Assembly: GCA_900473415.1 (NCBI GenBank)
Contig: UCLR01000007.1
Span: forward strand, 62,001-126,000
From: Hyphomicrobiales bacterium
GTDB lineage: Bacteria; Pseudomonadota; Alphaproteobacteria; Rhizobiales; Beijerinckiaceae
DNA: 64,000 bases
Direction of reading: 5' to 3'
The position numbers and the translations under genes were made by a program. Of this stretch, positions 17,179 through 26,853 are shown piece after piece. A model generated the notes under the pieces. The model did no database searches, had not been told where the DNA came from, and saw nothing but the letters and a program-made list of their open reading frames with translations. How positions within the stretch are numbered: the first letter of the stretch is position 1; the number at the start of each line of letters is the position of its first letter.

Positions 17179-18363
17179 TCAGGAGAGGGCGAGGGCGGCG
17201 GGCGCCCCGGCTACTGGCAGGGCGAGTGGGCGCCGCAGGATCGTGCCGCCGCCAAGCACGCGCGAGCCGGGGGCGGCGTCGGCATAGATGACGCAGGCCT
17301 GGCCGGGCGAGACGCCTTCCTCATCGACGGCGAGCTCGACGCGCAGGCCTTCCGCGTCGCTGAAGAGACGAGCTTCGCGCGGGGCGCGCGTCGAGCGGAC
17401 CCGCACGGCGACGTCGAGCCCTTCCGGGGGGAGGGCGTCGAGGGCGATCTCGCCGAGCCAGTTCAGGTCGCGCAGGCGGATCTCGCGGACGCTCAGCGCC
17501 TCGCGCGGGCCGACGATGACGCGGCTGCTGTCGGCATCGAGCCGCAGCACATAGAGCGGCTCGGCCGCGCTGATTCCGAGACCCTTGCGCTGGCCGACCG
17601 TGTAGTGGAGCACGCCCTCATGGCGGCCGAGCACCCGCCCGTCGACATGGACGATCTCGCCGGGGCGGGCAGCGCCGGGCTTCAGCCTCTCGATGACGTC
17701 GGCATAGCGCCCGTTCGGAACGAAGCAGATATCCTGGCTATCGGGCTTGTCGGCGATGGCGAGGCCGAGCTCGGCGGCGAGCGCGCGGGTGCGGGCCTTG
17801 TCGATATGGCCGAGCGGGAAGCGCAGCATGTCGAGCTGCTCCTGCGTCGTCGCATAGAGGAAATAGCTCTGGTCGCGGCTGGCGTCGGCGGCGCGGAACA
17901 GGCCGCGATGGCCGTTGCCGAGGTCGCGGCTGACGACATAGTGGCCAGTCGCCAGCGCATCCGCGCCCAGTTCCTTCGCAAGGTCGAGCAGATCGCGGAA
18001 CTTCACCGTGCGGTTGCACTCGACGCAGGGGATCGGCGTCTCGCCGGCGAGATAGCTCTCGGCGAAGCGCTCGATCACCGCGTCGCGGAAGCGGCTCTCG
18101 TAGTCGAGCACGTAATGCGGGATCCCGATCGCCTCGGCGACGCGGCGGGCGTCATGGATATCCTGCCCGGCGCAACAGGCGCCGGCGCGGTGGACCGCGG
18201 CGCCATGGTCGTAGAGCTGCAGCGTCACGCCGATGACCTCGTAGCCCTCGCGCTTGAGCAGTGCGGCCACGACGGAGGAGTCGACGCCGCCCGACATCGC
18301 CGCGACGACGCGCGTCGCCGCGGGCGGCTTGGCAATGTCGAGAGAGTTGCGGGGCGTGGTCAT
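17179..18363 (-). CDS. mnmA: tRNA-specific 2-thiouridylase MnmA
   Basis: Inserts sulfur at C2 of the wobble uridine (U34) of tRNA-Lys, Glu and Gln, using ATP and a persulfide relay. The 394-residue protein has the PP-loop SGGVDSS at 24-30 and the nucleophilic cysteine in [10 protein letters not shown] (C116). TGHYVVS follows, and the second catalytic cysteine lies in [13 protein letters not shown]. The C-terminal half has [13 protein letters not shown], all typical of MnmA. It starts at ATG 18363, divergent from the fliK promoter region. Confidence 0.96.
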   Translation of the reverse strand: MTTPRNSLDIAKPPAATRVVAAMSGGVDSSVVAALLKREGYEVIGVTLQLYDHGAAVHRAGACCAGQDIHDARRVAEAIGIPHYVLDYESRFRDAVIERFAESYLAGETPIPCVECNRTVKFRDLLDLAKELGADALATGHYVVSRDLGNGHRGLFRAADASRDQSYFLYATTQEQLDMLRFPLGHIDKARTRALAAELGLAIADKPDSQDICFVPNGRYADVIERLKPGAARPGEIVHVDGRVLGRHEGVLHYTVGQRKGLGISAAEPLYVLRLDADSSRVIVGPREALSVREIRLRDLNWLGEIALDALPPEGLDVAVRVRSTRAPREARLFSDAEGLRVELAVDEEGVSPGQACVIYADAAPGSRVLGGGTILRRPLALPVAGAPAALALS

Positions 18364-18443
18364 TCTTCAAATGAGGTCCGGGCGCTCTTGGGCGCAGCGT
18401 TTCCGGCTCTATACCGGCTTTGGTCGGTCGCGGCCAGCGGGAT

Positions 18444-18458
18444 CGGCAATTCCTGCCG
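18444..18458. promoter_or_regulatory. CGGCA-N5-TGCCG dyad, candidate FlbD enhancer site for fliK
   Basis: CGGCAATTCCTGCCG lies 84 bases upstream of the sigma-54 promoter of fliK, a usual distance for an enhancer-binding protein. The same CGGCA-N5-TGCCG arrangement occurs upstream of flhA (28404-28418). FlbD, the flagellar sigma-54 activator, is encoded at 25025-26389. The assignment to FlbD is an inference. Confidence 0.5.
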
Positions 18459-18541
18459 GTTTGGAGCGCTCCTGATGGCGGATCTTGCCGCCAGCGGCCA
18501 AGCTGCATCCGCTAAGCTATTGATTCCGCAAATGCCAGCTC

Positions 18542-18557
18542 TGGCTTGCAACTTGCT
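18542..18557 (+). promoter_or_regulatory. Sigma-54 promoter of the fliK-flgD unit
   Basis: TGGCTTGCAACTTGCT fits the -24/-12 consensus TGGCAC-G-N4-TTGC-A/T with the required GG-N10-GC spacing. It ends 44 bases before the fliK start codon, so transcription would begin near 18568. Sigma-54 control of hook genes is known in Caulobacter. Confidence 0.7.
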
Positions 18558-18601
18558 CGGTGCGGCTGGGCGGTCATGTGCCCGTGTTGCGGAAATCGTT
18601 C

Positions 18602-19906
18602 ATGTCGATCCAGGTCCAGTTCACCAACTCGCGAGCTTCGGAGGCTTCCGCTTCGCGCCAGCGCCCGGGGCAGGGCGCGCGCGAGGACACGGCGTTCGCG
18701 TTGCCGGAGCCAGTCAGGGTCAATCGCGAGACTGCGCCTGCGAAGAAGGAACGGCCGGCCGCCCGGGCTTCGTCGACGGGCGAGACGCGGTCCGAGGCGA
18801 ACAAGCCGGACTCGGCCGAGAAGACACAGCAGGCTGACAAGGATGAAGCGGCCGCGAAGCCCGAGGAGGCTGGCGCGTCCAGGAAGCCGCAGGAGCAGAC
18901 CCCGGCTGCCGAAACGTCGGAGCAGAAGGATACCGAACAGGCCGAGCAGGAACAGCCGCTGACGGGCGTCGACTTCCTGATCGCGATGGCGGCTGCCCAG
19001 GCCGGCGCCAAGACGGATGCGACCGACTCCGCCGAGACACTGCCGGGAGAGGGCGAGAAGCCCGACGGCACGGGAAAGCAGGCTGCCACGACAGGCGCGC
19101 TGGCCACCGCCGCCCCTGTCGTCCCGCTGCTACCGACGCCGGAGTCCGAGCTTGTGGAGGGCGAAGCCGCTGCCGAGGGGCAGGCGACGCAACCCGTCGG
19201 AGACGTCGCAGGGCATGCCGCCAAGGCGGCGCTCGCCCTTTCTGGGAAAGGCAAGGCCGATGGCAAGGCTGACGCCGGGGCTGCAAGCGACCCCGCTGCG
19301 AAATCGACTCCTGCGACGGCCGCGACCGATCACAAGCCCTTCGAGATGTTGCTGCAGCCCGCCATCAAGGCCGAGCCCGGCCAGCTCGCCCAGCAACTCG
19401 ATCCGACCAGTCAGCTGTCGAACGCGGCCGGTGCCGCGGCGGGGCAGACGGCGTCTGCGGCTGGCGGCGTGTCGACGCCGGTCCATCTCGTTCCGGTCGA
19501 GATCGGTTTGCGCGCCATGTCGGGTGCGAAGCAGTTCGACATCCGGCTCGATCCGGCCGAACTCGGGCGCGTCGACGTCAATCTTTCGATTTCCGACAAG
19601 GGCGAGGTCACTGCCAAGCTGGTGGTCGACCGCGTCGAGACTCTCCACCTGCTCCAGCGCGACGCGCGCACGCTGGAGCGCGCCTTCGAGCAGGCGGGGC
19701 TGAAGCCTTCCGACGGTGGCGTCGACATCAGCCTGCGCGATTCGTCCGATCAATCGGCCTTCCGCCAGAACCGCCAGCACGACGAGGCGCCGCAGCGCTC
19801 CCGCACGCAGGCTGGTGCCGAGCGGGCGGAGGACGCTTCCCTTTCGATCGATCCCGTTCCGCAGCGCCGGCTCGTCCGGCTCGGCGGCGTCGATCTCAGT
19901 ATCTAA
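18602..19906 (+). CDS. fliK: Flagellar hook-length control protein FliK
   Basis: A 434-residue FliK. The N-terminal two thirds are low-complexity (A, E, K, Q, T and P-rich), as expected for the secreted molecular ruler. The C-terminal domain (about 300-395) has VEIGLRAMSGAKQFDIRLDPAELGRVDVNL followed by VDRVETLHLLQRDARTLERAFEQAGL, the Flg_hook domain that switches the export gate from rod/hook to filament substrates. I choose ATG 18602 (MSIQVQFTN) because it follows the sigma-54 promoter; the frame upstream would run into that promoter. flgD begins 15 bases after its stop. Confidence 0.85.
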   Translation: MSIQVQFTNSRASEASASRQRPGQGAREDTAFALPEPVRVNRETAPAKKERPAARASSTGETRSEANKPDSAEKTQQADKDEAAAKPEEAGASRKPQEQTPAAETSEQKDTEQAEQEQPLTGVDFLIAMAAAQAGAKTDATDSAETLPGEGEKPDGTGKQAATTGALATAAPVVPLLPTPESELVEGEAAAEGQATQPVGDVAGHAAKAALALSGKGKADGKADAGAASDPAAKSTPATAATDHKPFEMLLQPAIKAEPGQLAQQLDPTSQLSNAAGAAAGQTASAAGGVSTPVHLVPVEIGLRAMSGAKQFDIRLDPAELGRVDVNLSISDKGEVTAKLVVDRVETLHLLQRDARTLERAFEQAGLKPSDGGVDISLRDSSDQSAFRQNRQHDEAPQRSRTQAGAERAEDASLSIDPVPQRRLVRLGGVDLSI

Positions 19907-19921
19907 GCAAGGAGAAACCCC

Positions 19922-20593
19922 ATGGCGGTTTCCGGGACAAGCAGCACCTCCAGCACGTCGAGCACGGGCAGCACGGTCACCGGCACCACGACCGGCATCG
20001 CAAACAACTTCGACCAGTTCCTGACGCTGCTGACGACGCAGCTCAAGAACCAGTCGCCGCTGGATCCGATGGACACCAACCAGTTCACGGCCCAGCTCGT
20101 GCAATTCGCCGGCGTCGAGCAGCAGCTCAAGACCAACGAGACTCTGGGCTCGCTGCTGAGCCTGAGCTCGGCCAGCACCGCAACCAATGCGGTCGGCTTC
20201 ATCGGCGCGACGATCACCGCGGATGGCGCCACGACGCGGACGGTGAACGGCCAGGCGGAGTGGAAGGTCAACATGCCCGAGGCCGGAACCGCCACCGTCA
20301 CCATCAAGAATGCGCAGGGCAGCATCGTCTACTCGACGACGACGACCCTGGTGGCGGGCGACCAGAGCTATAAATGGGACGGCACGACCTCGGTCGGCAG
20401 CAAGGCGCCGGACGGCCAGTACACGGTCACGATCGATGCCAAGAATGTCGCCGGCGAGTCCGTCACCGCCAAGACGCAGATCAGCGGCATCGTCGACGGC
20501 GTCGACTTCACCGGCTCGATCCCCTCGCTGAAGATCGGCGACATCAGCGTGCCGATCGATCAGGTCAAGAGCGTCGTGCGCAGCAGCACCTGA
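19922..20593 (+). CDS. flgD: Flagellar hook assembly (cap) protein FlgD
   Basis: The 223-residue scaffold that caps the growing hook and helps FlgE subunits polymerise. It has a Ser/Thr-rich start, the export/assembly motif NNFDQFLTLLTTQLKNQSPLDPMDTNQFTAQLVQFAGVEQQLKTNE near residues 27-72, and a C-terminal half with two beta domains (FlgD Ig-like and Tudor-like). A ribosome site AAGGAG precedes the ATG by about eight bases. It is in an operon with fliK; flgE is not in the window. Confidence 0.93.
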   Translation: MAVSGTSSTSSTSSTGSTVTGTTTGIANNFDQFLTLLTTQLKNQSPLDPMDTNQFTAQLVQFAGVEQQLKTNETLGSLLSLSSASTATNAVGFIGATITADGATTRTVNGQAEWKVNMPEAGTATVTIKNAQGSIVYSTTTTLVAGDQSYKWDGTTSVGSKAPDGQYTVTIDAKNVAGESVTAKTQISGIVDGVDFTGSIPSLKIGDISVPIDQVKSVVRSST

Positions 20594-20630
20594 CACGGGC
20601 GAATCATCGATGGACTGCCGTGCGGACGCT

Positions 20631-20645
20631 TTAGGCAATTTTTAA
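20631..20645. promoter_or_regulatory. CtrA-like box upstream of sciP
   Basis: TTAGGCAATTTTTAA matches TTAA-N7-TTAA at seven of eight positions with correct spacing, 55 bases before the sciP start codon. In Caulobacter sciP transcription depends on CtrA. A GANTC (GAATC) methylation site lies at 20601-20605. Confidence 0.55.
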
Positions 20646-20700
20646 AGACGGATGCTTATGCTGGCTCACAGTAGCGCTGTTGAGTTGTGTGAGTAGCATC

Positions 20701-20976
20701 ATGACCGAGCCATTGCGACCGCGGGTGAAGTACGTGATCGGTCCGGACGGAAGTCCGCTGACGATCGCGGACCTCCCGCCGATGAATACGAGGCGTTGGG
20801 TCATCCGGCGCAAGGCGGAGGTGGTGGCCGCAGTGCGCGGCGGCCTGCTCAGCCTGGAAGAAGCCTGCCAACGTTATACCCTGACGGTCGATGAATTCCT
20901 GAGCTGGCAGATGTCGATCGACCAGCACGGCCTCGCCGGGCTGCGGACGACCCGGATCCAGCACTACCGCCAGTAA
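20701..20976 (+). CDS. sciP: CtrA inhibitor SciP (DUF1153)
   Basis: A 91-residue helix-turn-helix protein, very close to the recalled Caulobacter SciP: RPRVKYVIGPDGSPLTIADLPP, then TRRWVIRRKAEVVAAVRGGLLSLEEAC and DEFLSWQ. SciP binds the DNA-binding domain of CtrA and stops it recruiting RNA polymerase, limiting CtrA-driven transcription to a phase of the cell cycle. The start is set at ATG 20701 (MTEPLRPR) by homology. It lies between flgD and fliF, the same neighbourhood as in Caulobacter, which supports conserved function. A CtrA-like box precedes it, which would close a negative feedback loop. Confidence 0.93.
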   Translation: MTEPLRPRVKYVIGPDGSPLTIADLPPMNTRRWVIRRKAEVVAAVRGGLLSLEEACQRYTLTVDEFLSWQMSIDQHGLAGLRTTRIQHYRQ

Positions 20977-21002
20977 GCGGCAGGCACTTTCCGTTTCTTT
21001 TC

Positions 21003-21035
21003 AAAGGCGTCGACCCGGACAGGGTCGGCGCCTTT
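21003..21035 (+). terminator. Terminator-like hairpin after sciP
   Basis: Stem AAAGGCGTCGACCC / GGGTCGGCGCCTTT, 14 pairs including one G-U, with loop GGACA. It lies 27 bases after the sciP stop and separates it from the fliF operon; the T-run is weak. Confidence 0.75.
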
Positions 21036-21086
21036 GGCGTTTGCGCGCCACTCCCTTCGTCAAAGTTCGCGGGGCGCGAACAAAAA

Positions 21087-21102
21087 TTAACCGACCGCTA
21101 AC
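21087..21102. promoter_or_regulatory. CtrA-like box upstream of the fliF operon
   Basis: TTAACCGACCGCTAAC equals TTAA-N7-TTAAC with one mismatch, 76 bases before the fliF start. CtrA drives early (class II) flagellar operons in Caulobacter, including fliF. Downstream, CTTGCC at 21119-21124 and GGCAAG at 21135-21140 form an additional inverted repeat in the leader. Confidence 0.6.
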
Positions 21103-21177
21103 CATGCACTGGGAAAAACTTGCCTAGCGGGTCGGGCAAGCGCGCCCTCCCTTCGATTCTGTGGGACGGATGACGGC

Positions 21178-22884
21178 GTGAACGCCCTGATCGAGCAGTT
21201 TGCGAAATTCGGCGCGGCGCGGCTGGCGGCGATGCTGGCGGTGACGCTGGCGCTCGTCGGCTTCTTCGGCTTCGTGATGCTGCGGATGTCGCAGCCGGCG
21301 ATGAGCGTGCTCTTCACCGATCTTTCGACCCAGGACGTCAACGCCATCGTCAAGGACCTCGATACGCGCGGCATCCGCTACGAGCTGCGCAGCGACGGCA
21401 CAACAGTGCTGGTGGCGAAGGACGACGTGCCGAAGCTCCGGCTCGATCTCGCCGGCAAGGGAATCCCGAGCGGCGGCGGTGTCGGCTACGAGATCTTCGA
21501 CAAGGGCGACGCCTTCTCCTCGACGAGCTTCGTCCAGAACATCAACCATCTGCGGGCGCTGGAAGGCGAGCTTGCGCGGACGATCCGCTCGATCGGCCGG
21601 GTTCAGCAGGCGCGGGTCCATCTCGTCATCCCGGAGCGGCGCCTGTTCGAGCGTGACCGCGAGCCGCCGCGCGCCTCCATCGCCCTCAAGCTCTCGGGCG
21701 ACCTCGATGCCGCGCAGGTCCGCGCGGTGCGTCATCTCGTGGCATCGGCCGTCGACGGGCTGAAGCCCGAGCGCGTCTCGATCGTCGACGAGCGCGGCCG
21801 CCTGCTGGCGGACGGGGCGCAGAGCGACCAGGCGCTGGTCGGCCTCGGCATCGAGGAGCGCCAGACGGCCATCGAGAAACGCCTCAAGTCCCAGGTCGAG
21901 GAGATTGTCGCCAGCGTCGTCGGCTATGGCCGGGCCCGCGTGCAGGTCACCGCCGATCTCGACGCCAACCGCGTCGAAAGCCGCTCCGAGAACTACGATC
22001 CGGAAAGCCGTGTCCTGCGCTCCAGCCAGAACCGCACGGAGAGCTCGACGACCACCGACAACAACGGCACGGTCACGGTCGGCAACGAGCTGCCGGGCGC
22101 CCAGCAGACGCAGGGCACCAACCAGAATCAGCGCGAGAATTCGGCCAAGAACGAGGAAGTCGCGAATTACGAGATCTCGCGCACGACACGTACCGAGGTC
22201 CTCGAAGGCGGGCGGATCAGGAAGATCTCGGTCGCCGTGCTTGTCGACGGCGTCTACAATCGCAGCCCTTCCGGCGAGCTCGCCTATCAGCCGCGCAACA
22301 ACGAGGAGCTGGAGCGGATCGGCGAGCTGGTGCGCACCGCCGTGGGCTTCGACCAGGGCCGCGGCGACAAGGTCGAGGTGGTCAACCTGCGCTTCGCCGA
22401 GGCTCCGCCGCCGCCGTCCGATCTCGCCGAGCAGACGCTGGTCCAGAAGCTGCTTTCCTTCTCCAAGGAAGACATCGTCCGCTTCATCGAGCTCGGCGTG
22501 ATCTCGCTGCTGACGCTGATCGTGCTGATGACAGTCGTCCGGCCGCTGCTGAAGCAGGTCCTGGCCAGCGACAACAGGAGCAGCGCGGCCATCGCGGCGG
22601 ACCCCAACAATATGCGCGGCATTCCCTCCTTCATGCGCAACGCCATGGATGGCGAGGCGACGACGGGCGACCCGGCCGGGAGCGGGCAGACGGTCGCGAT
22701 CGGCCCGGATGGCGAGGTGATCCAGATCGATGCTCCGGCCTCGGACCGGATGCTCGCGGTCGCCCAGATCAAGGGCCAGCTCAAGGCGCAGTCGGTCGAG
22801 AAGATTGGGCAGATGGTGGCGCAGAACCCGGCCGACTCGCTCGCCGTGCTGCGCAGCTGGATCCACGACAAGGCGCCGGCGTGA
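21178..22884 (+). CDS. fliF: Flagellar MS-ring protein FliF
   Basis: A 568-residue inner-membrane protein forming the MS ring, the base of the flagellar motor. It has transmembrane helices near residues 15-36 and 437-462. Between them are the YscJ/FliF ring-building motifs (SVLFTDLSTQDVNAIVKDLD, FVQNINHLRALEGELARTI, RVHLVIPERRLFERD). The C-terminal cytoplasmic tail is the FliG-binding end. The start is GTG at 21178. It is the first gene of a five-gene operon with fliG, fliH, fliN and flbD. Confidence 0.96.
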   Translation: MNALIEQFAKFGAARLAAMLAVTLALVGFFGFVMLRMSQPAMSVLFTDLSTQDVNAIVKDLDTRGIRYELRSDGTTVLVAKDDVPKLRLDLAGKGIPSGGGVGYEIFDKGDAFSSTSFVQNINHLRALEGELARTIRSIGRVQQARVHLVIPERRLFERDREPPRASIALKLSGDLDAAQVRAVRHLVASAVDGLKPERVSIVDERGRLLADGAQSDQALVGLGIEERQTAIEKRLKSQVEEIVASVVGYGRARVQVTADLDANRVESRSENYDPESRVLRSSQNRTESSTTTDNNGTVTVGNELPGAQQTQGTNQNQRENSAKNEEVANYEISRTTRTEVLEGGRIRKISVAVLVDGVYNRSPSGELAYQPRNNEELERIGELVRTAVGFDQGRGDKVEVVNLRFAEAPPPPSDLAEQTLVQKLLSFSKEDIVRFIELGVISLLTLIVLMTVVRPLLKQVLASDNRSSAAIAADPNNMRGIPSFMRNAMDGEATTGDPAGSGQTVAIGPDGEVIQIDAPASDRMLAVAQIKGQLKAQSVEKIGQMVAQNPADSLAVLRSWIHDKAPA

Positions 22885-22898
22885 TGGGTTCCTGAGTC

Positions 22899-23981
22899 AT
22901 GGCCGCAGAAACCAGATCCATCGCGACGCGCAGCACCGGCCAGGCGGAAAGCCTGCCGAACAACTTCGGCACGGTGACGAACGTTGCCGAGATGACCGGG
23001 CCGCAGCGTGCCGCCGTCATCCTGCTGGTGTTGGGCGAGGAGCACGGCCGGGCGCTGTGGCAGGAGCTCGACGATGACGAGATCCGCATCGTCACCCGCG
23101 CCATGGCCGAGCTCGGAACGGTCGATTCCGACGATGTCGAGAAGCTGATGATCGAGTTCGTCGGCTCGCTCTCGGCGGCCGGCGCCGTCACCGGCTCTTT
23201 CGACCGCACGATTTCGTTGCTCGAGAAGATTCTGCCGAGCGACCAGGTCGCCCTCCTGATGGAGGAGATCCGGGGGCCTGCCGGCCGTAACATGTGGCAG
23301 AAGCTCGGCAATATCGACGCGGCCGTGCTCGCGAACTTCCTCAAGAACGAATATCCGCAGACCATCGCGGTGATCCTGTCCAAGATCCGGCCGGACCATT
23401 CCGCCAATGTGCTGCGCAACCTGCCCAACGACCTTTCCATCGAGGTGGTGGCGCGGATGCTCAGGCTCGAATCGGTGCAGAAGGAAACGCTCGACCACAT
23501 CGAGAACACGCTGCGCACCGAGTTCGTCTCGACGCTGACCCAGACGCGCCGGCGCGATCCGCACGAGATGATGGCCGATATCTTCAACGGCTTCGACCGC
23601 CAGACCGAAATCCGCTTCCTCTCGGCGCTCGATGCCTCGAACGCGGAATCGGCCGAGCGCATCCGGGCGCTGATGTTCACCTTCGAGGACCTGATCCAGC
23701 TCGATCCGGCCGGCCTGCAGACGTTGATGCGCCAGGTCGACAAGGACACGCTGACGCGTGCCCTCAAGGGTGCGAGCGAGACGATGCGCGCCTTCTTCTT
23801 CGGCGCGATGTCGCAGCGCGCCGCCAAGATCATGCAGGACGACATGGACGGACTCGGCCCCTTGCGCCTCAAGGAGGTCGACGAGGCCCAGAGCAAGCTT
23901 GCCCAGCTGACGAAGGACCTCGCCGAGCGGGGCGAGATCGTGCTGTCAAAGGGCAACGCCGAAGACGAGCTGGTGTACTGA
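22899..23981 (+). CDS. fliG: Flagellar motor switch protein FliG
   Basis: A 360-residue rotor component between the MS ring and the C ring; its C-terminal charged helix interacts with MotA. The N-terminal domain shows TGPQRAAVILLVLGEEHGRALWQEL, the middle domain ANFLKNEYPQTIAVILSKIRPDHSANVLRNLP with the EHPQ-like motif as EYPQ, and the C-terminal domain MFTFEDLIQLDPAGLQTLMRQVDKDTL. A 30-residue N-terminal extension precedes the first helix, usual in this order. It lies 14 bases after fliF. Confidence 0.96.
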   Translation: MAAETRSIATRSTGQAESLPNNFGTVTNVAEMTGPQRAAVILLVLGEEHGRALWQELDDDEIRIVTRAMAELGTVDSDDVEKLMIEFVGSLSAAGAVTGSFDRTISLLEKILPSDQVALLMEEIRGPAGRNMWQKLGNIDAAVLANFLKNEYPQTIAVILSKIRPDHSANVLRNLPNDLSIEVVARMLRLESVQKETLDHIENTLRTEFVSTLTQTRRRDPHEMMADIFNGFDRQTEIRFLSALDASNAESAERIRALMFTFEDLIQLDPAGLQTLMRQVDKDTLTRALKGASETMRAFFFGAMSQRAAKIMQDDMDGLGPLRLKEVDEAQSKLAQLTKDLAERGEIVLSKGNAEDELVY

Positions 23982-23982
23982 G

Positions 23983-24621
23983 ATGGCCGCTGCCACCAAA
24001 TTCATGTTCGGGACGGATTTCGGCGAAGGCGGCCGCAAGACCGTCAGCGAGGCCGAACTCGTCGCAGCCAAGGCCCATGCCCGCGAGGAAGCCCGCGAGG
24101 CCGCCCGGACGGAAGCGCTCGCCGAAGGGTTCCGTGCGGGGCAGGAGCAGGCGCGGCAAGAGATCGGCGCGCAGCTCGGGGCGCTCGCCGGCCTGCTGGC
24201 GCGCTCGGCCGAGCAGCTCATGGCCCAGGAAGCGGCGCGCACGGCCATGATCGAGGAGCAGGCCGGGCACCTCGCCATCACCGTGGCGAGGGCGCTCGCC
24301 GGAGTCGCGCTGGCGGAAAAGCCACAGGCTGCGCTCGCCGGCGCCATCAGCGAATGCCTCGACCATGCCCGGCAAGCGCCGCATCTCGTGCTGCGCGTCA
24401 ACGAGGCGGCCGTCGAAACGGCCGAGGAACTGGCCCGCCGACTCAGCGTCCAGCATGGCTTTTCCGGCAAGCTGATCGTGCTGGGAGAGCCGGATATCGC
24501 GCCGGGCGACGGGCGCATCGAATGGGCGGAGGGCGGCTTCGTCCTCGACAGCCGGCAGGTGGAGGCGCTGGTCGAACAGGCGATTATGCGCGTATTCGGC
24601 CGCAACCTCACCGAATCATGA
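23983..24621 (+). CDS. fliH: Flagellar assembly protein FliH
   Basis: A 212-residue cytoplasmic regulator (stator stalk) of the export ATPase FliI. An alanine/glutamate-rich helix with AEGFRAGQEQARQEIGAQLGAL around residues 45-68 is followed by a C-terminal domain containing VARALAGVALAEKPQAALAGAISECL and GDGRIEWAEGGFVLDSRQVEALVEQ, typical of FliH/YscL. It corresponds to Caulobacter flbE. It starts two bases after the fliG stop, with translation likely coupled. FliI is encoded away from it at 36.3-37.6 kb. Confidence 0.88.
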   Translation: MAAATKFMFGTDFGEGGRKTVSEAELVAAKAHAREEAREAARTEALAEGFRAGQEQARQEIGAQLGALAGLLARSAEQLMAQEAARTAMIEEQAGHLAITVARALAGVALAEKPQAALAGAISECLDHARQAPHLVLRVNEAAVETAEELARRLSVQHGFSGKLIVLGEPDIAPGDGRIEWAEGGFVLDSRQVEALVEQAIMRVFGRNLTES

Positions 24622-24632
24622 AGGTTTGAGCC

Positions 24633-24980
24633 ATGAGCGAGAACGACCTCAACCTGCCGCCGCTGAACCAGGCCGACCTGTCCTTCGACCCGAACACGGT
24701 CAAGCCGGATGGTTCCGGCCCGGTCCCGGTCAAGACGGCGGAGGATCTCGAGCAGGTCTTCGATGTGCCGGTCACGGTCTCGGCAGTGTTGGGCTCCTCG
24801 AAGATGGCGGTCGGCGAGATGCTCCAGATCGTGCCGGGCACGGTGCTGGAGCTCGACCGGCGCGTCGGCGAGGCCATCGATATCTTCGTCAACGAGCGGC
24901 TGGTGGCACGCGGCGAGGTCGTCGTCGTCGAAGACCGGCTGGGCGTGACCATGACCGAAATCATCAAGGCCGACCGGTGA
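24633..24980 (+). CDS. fliN: Flagellar motor switch protein FliN
   Basis: A 115-residue C-ring subunit that binds phospho-CheY signals with FliM and anchors FliH. The C-terminal SpoA domain reads DLEQVFDVPVTVSAVLGSSKM, GEMLQIVPGTVLELDRRVGEAIDIFVNERLVARGEVVVVEDRLGVTMTEII. The N-terminal 40 residues are a proline-rich linker. fliM is not beside it, as is common in Alphaproteobacteria. Confidence 0.95.
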   Translation: MSENDLNLPPLNQADLSFDPNTVKPDGSGPVPVKTAEDLEQVFDVPVTVSAVLGSSKMAVGEMLQIVPGTVLELDRRVGEAIDIFVNERLVARGEVVVVEDRLGVTMTEIIKADR

Positions 24981-25024
24981 CGGCAGGGCCCGGCAGAAGA
25001 ACGACAGAAAGAAGGGGCTGAGCC

Positions 25025-26389
<1,365 letters not shown>

Positions 26390-26407
26390 CCCGGGCGCAG
26401 TCGGCCC

Positions 26408-26719
26408 TCACCAGTAGCGGCGGCGATAATAGCGCGGCCGGTAATAGTAGCGCGGCCGATAGTAGGGGCGCGGCCGGTAATAATAGCGCGGGCGGGCATA
26501 GTAGCGCGGACGTCGGTAATAATAGTATTGGCTGAACTCGGCGTCGGTGTTGTCGATCGCCTCCTTCACCTCGGCCGAGACCGCCTCGTCGCCCCTGGCG
26601 GGTTCGGCTTCAGGGCGAGGGGCGGGCGCCGGCTGGGCGGCTTCCACCGCGACGCCGCCGCCGAGGCCGGCTACGGTCACGCCACCGACCAGCGCCATCA
26701 GAAATGAACGTCTGTCCAC
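26408..26719 (-). CDS. Small Tat-signal protein with a Tyr/Arg/Pro-rich tail
   Basis: A 103-residue protein of unknown function. I choose GTG 26719 because GGAGG lies five bases upstream and the first residues, MDRRSFLMALVGG, form a twin-arginine export signal ending near AVEAAQ (about 29). A Pro/Ala/Glu linker and a short acidic helix (AVSAEVKEAIDNTDAE) follow. Residues 65-103 are almost only Y (17), R (14) and P (6), in repeated YYYRPR units, ending RRRYW. The tail is encoded by an imperfect DNA repeat rich in TA dinucleotides, unlike the neighbours. It is convergent with flbD. It may bind an anionic polymer such as polysaccharide or peptidoglycan; this is a guess. Confidence 0.75.
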   Translation of the reverse strand: MDRRSFLMALVGGVTVAGLGGGVAVEAAQPAPAPRPEAEPARGDEAVSAEVKEAIDNTDAEFSQYYYYRRPRYYARPRYYYRPRPYYRPRYYYRPRYYRRRYW

Positions 26720-26853
26720 TATGACCTCCAGGCTGTTCTGACTGCATCTCCCTTGCATTTAAGCGCGGAATGCAGAGCGAGAGTAATGCATTTGAAGGAT
26801 GGCCGGTTCCATTTGGCGCGCTTTTCAGTCGCGTGGTTACGGGAGCGGTGCAA

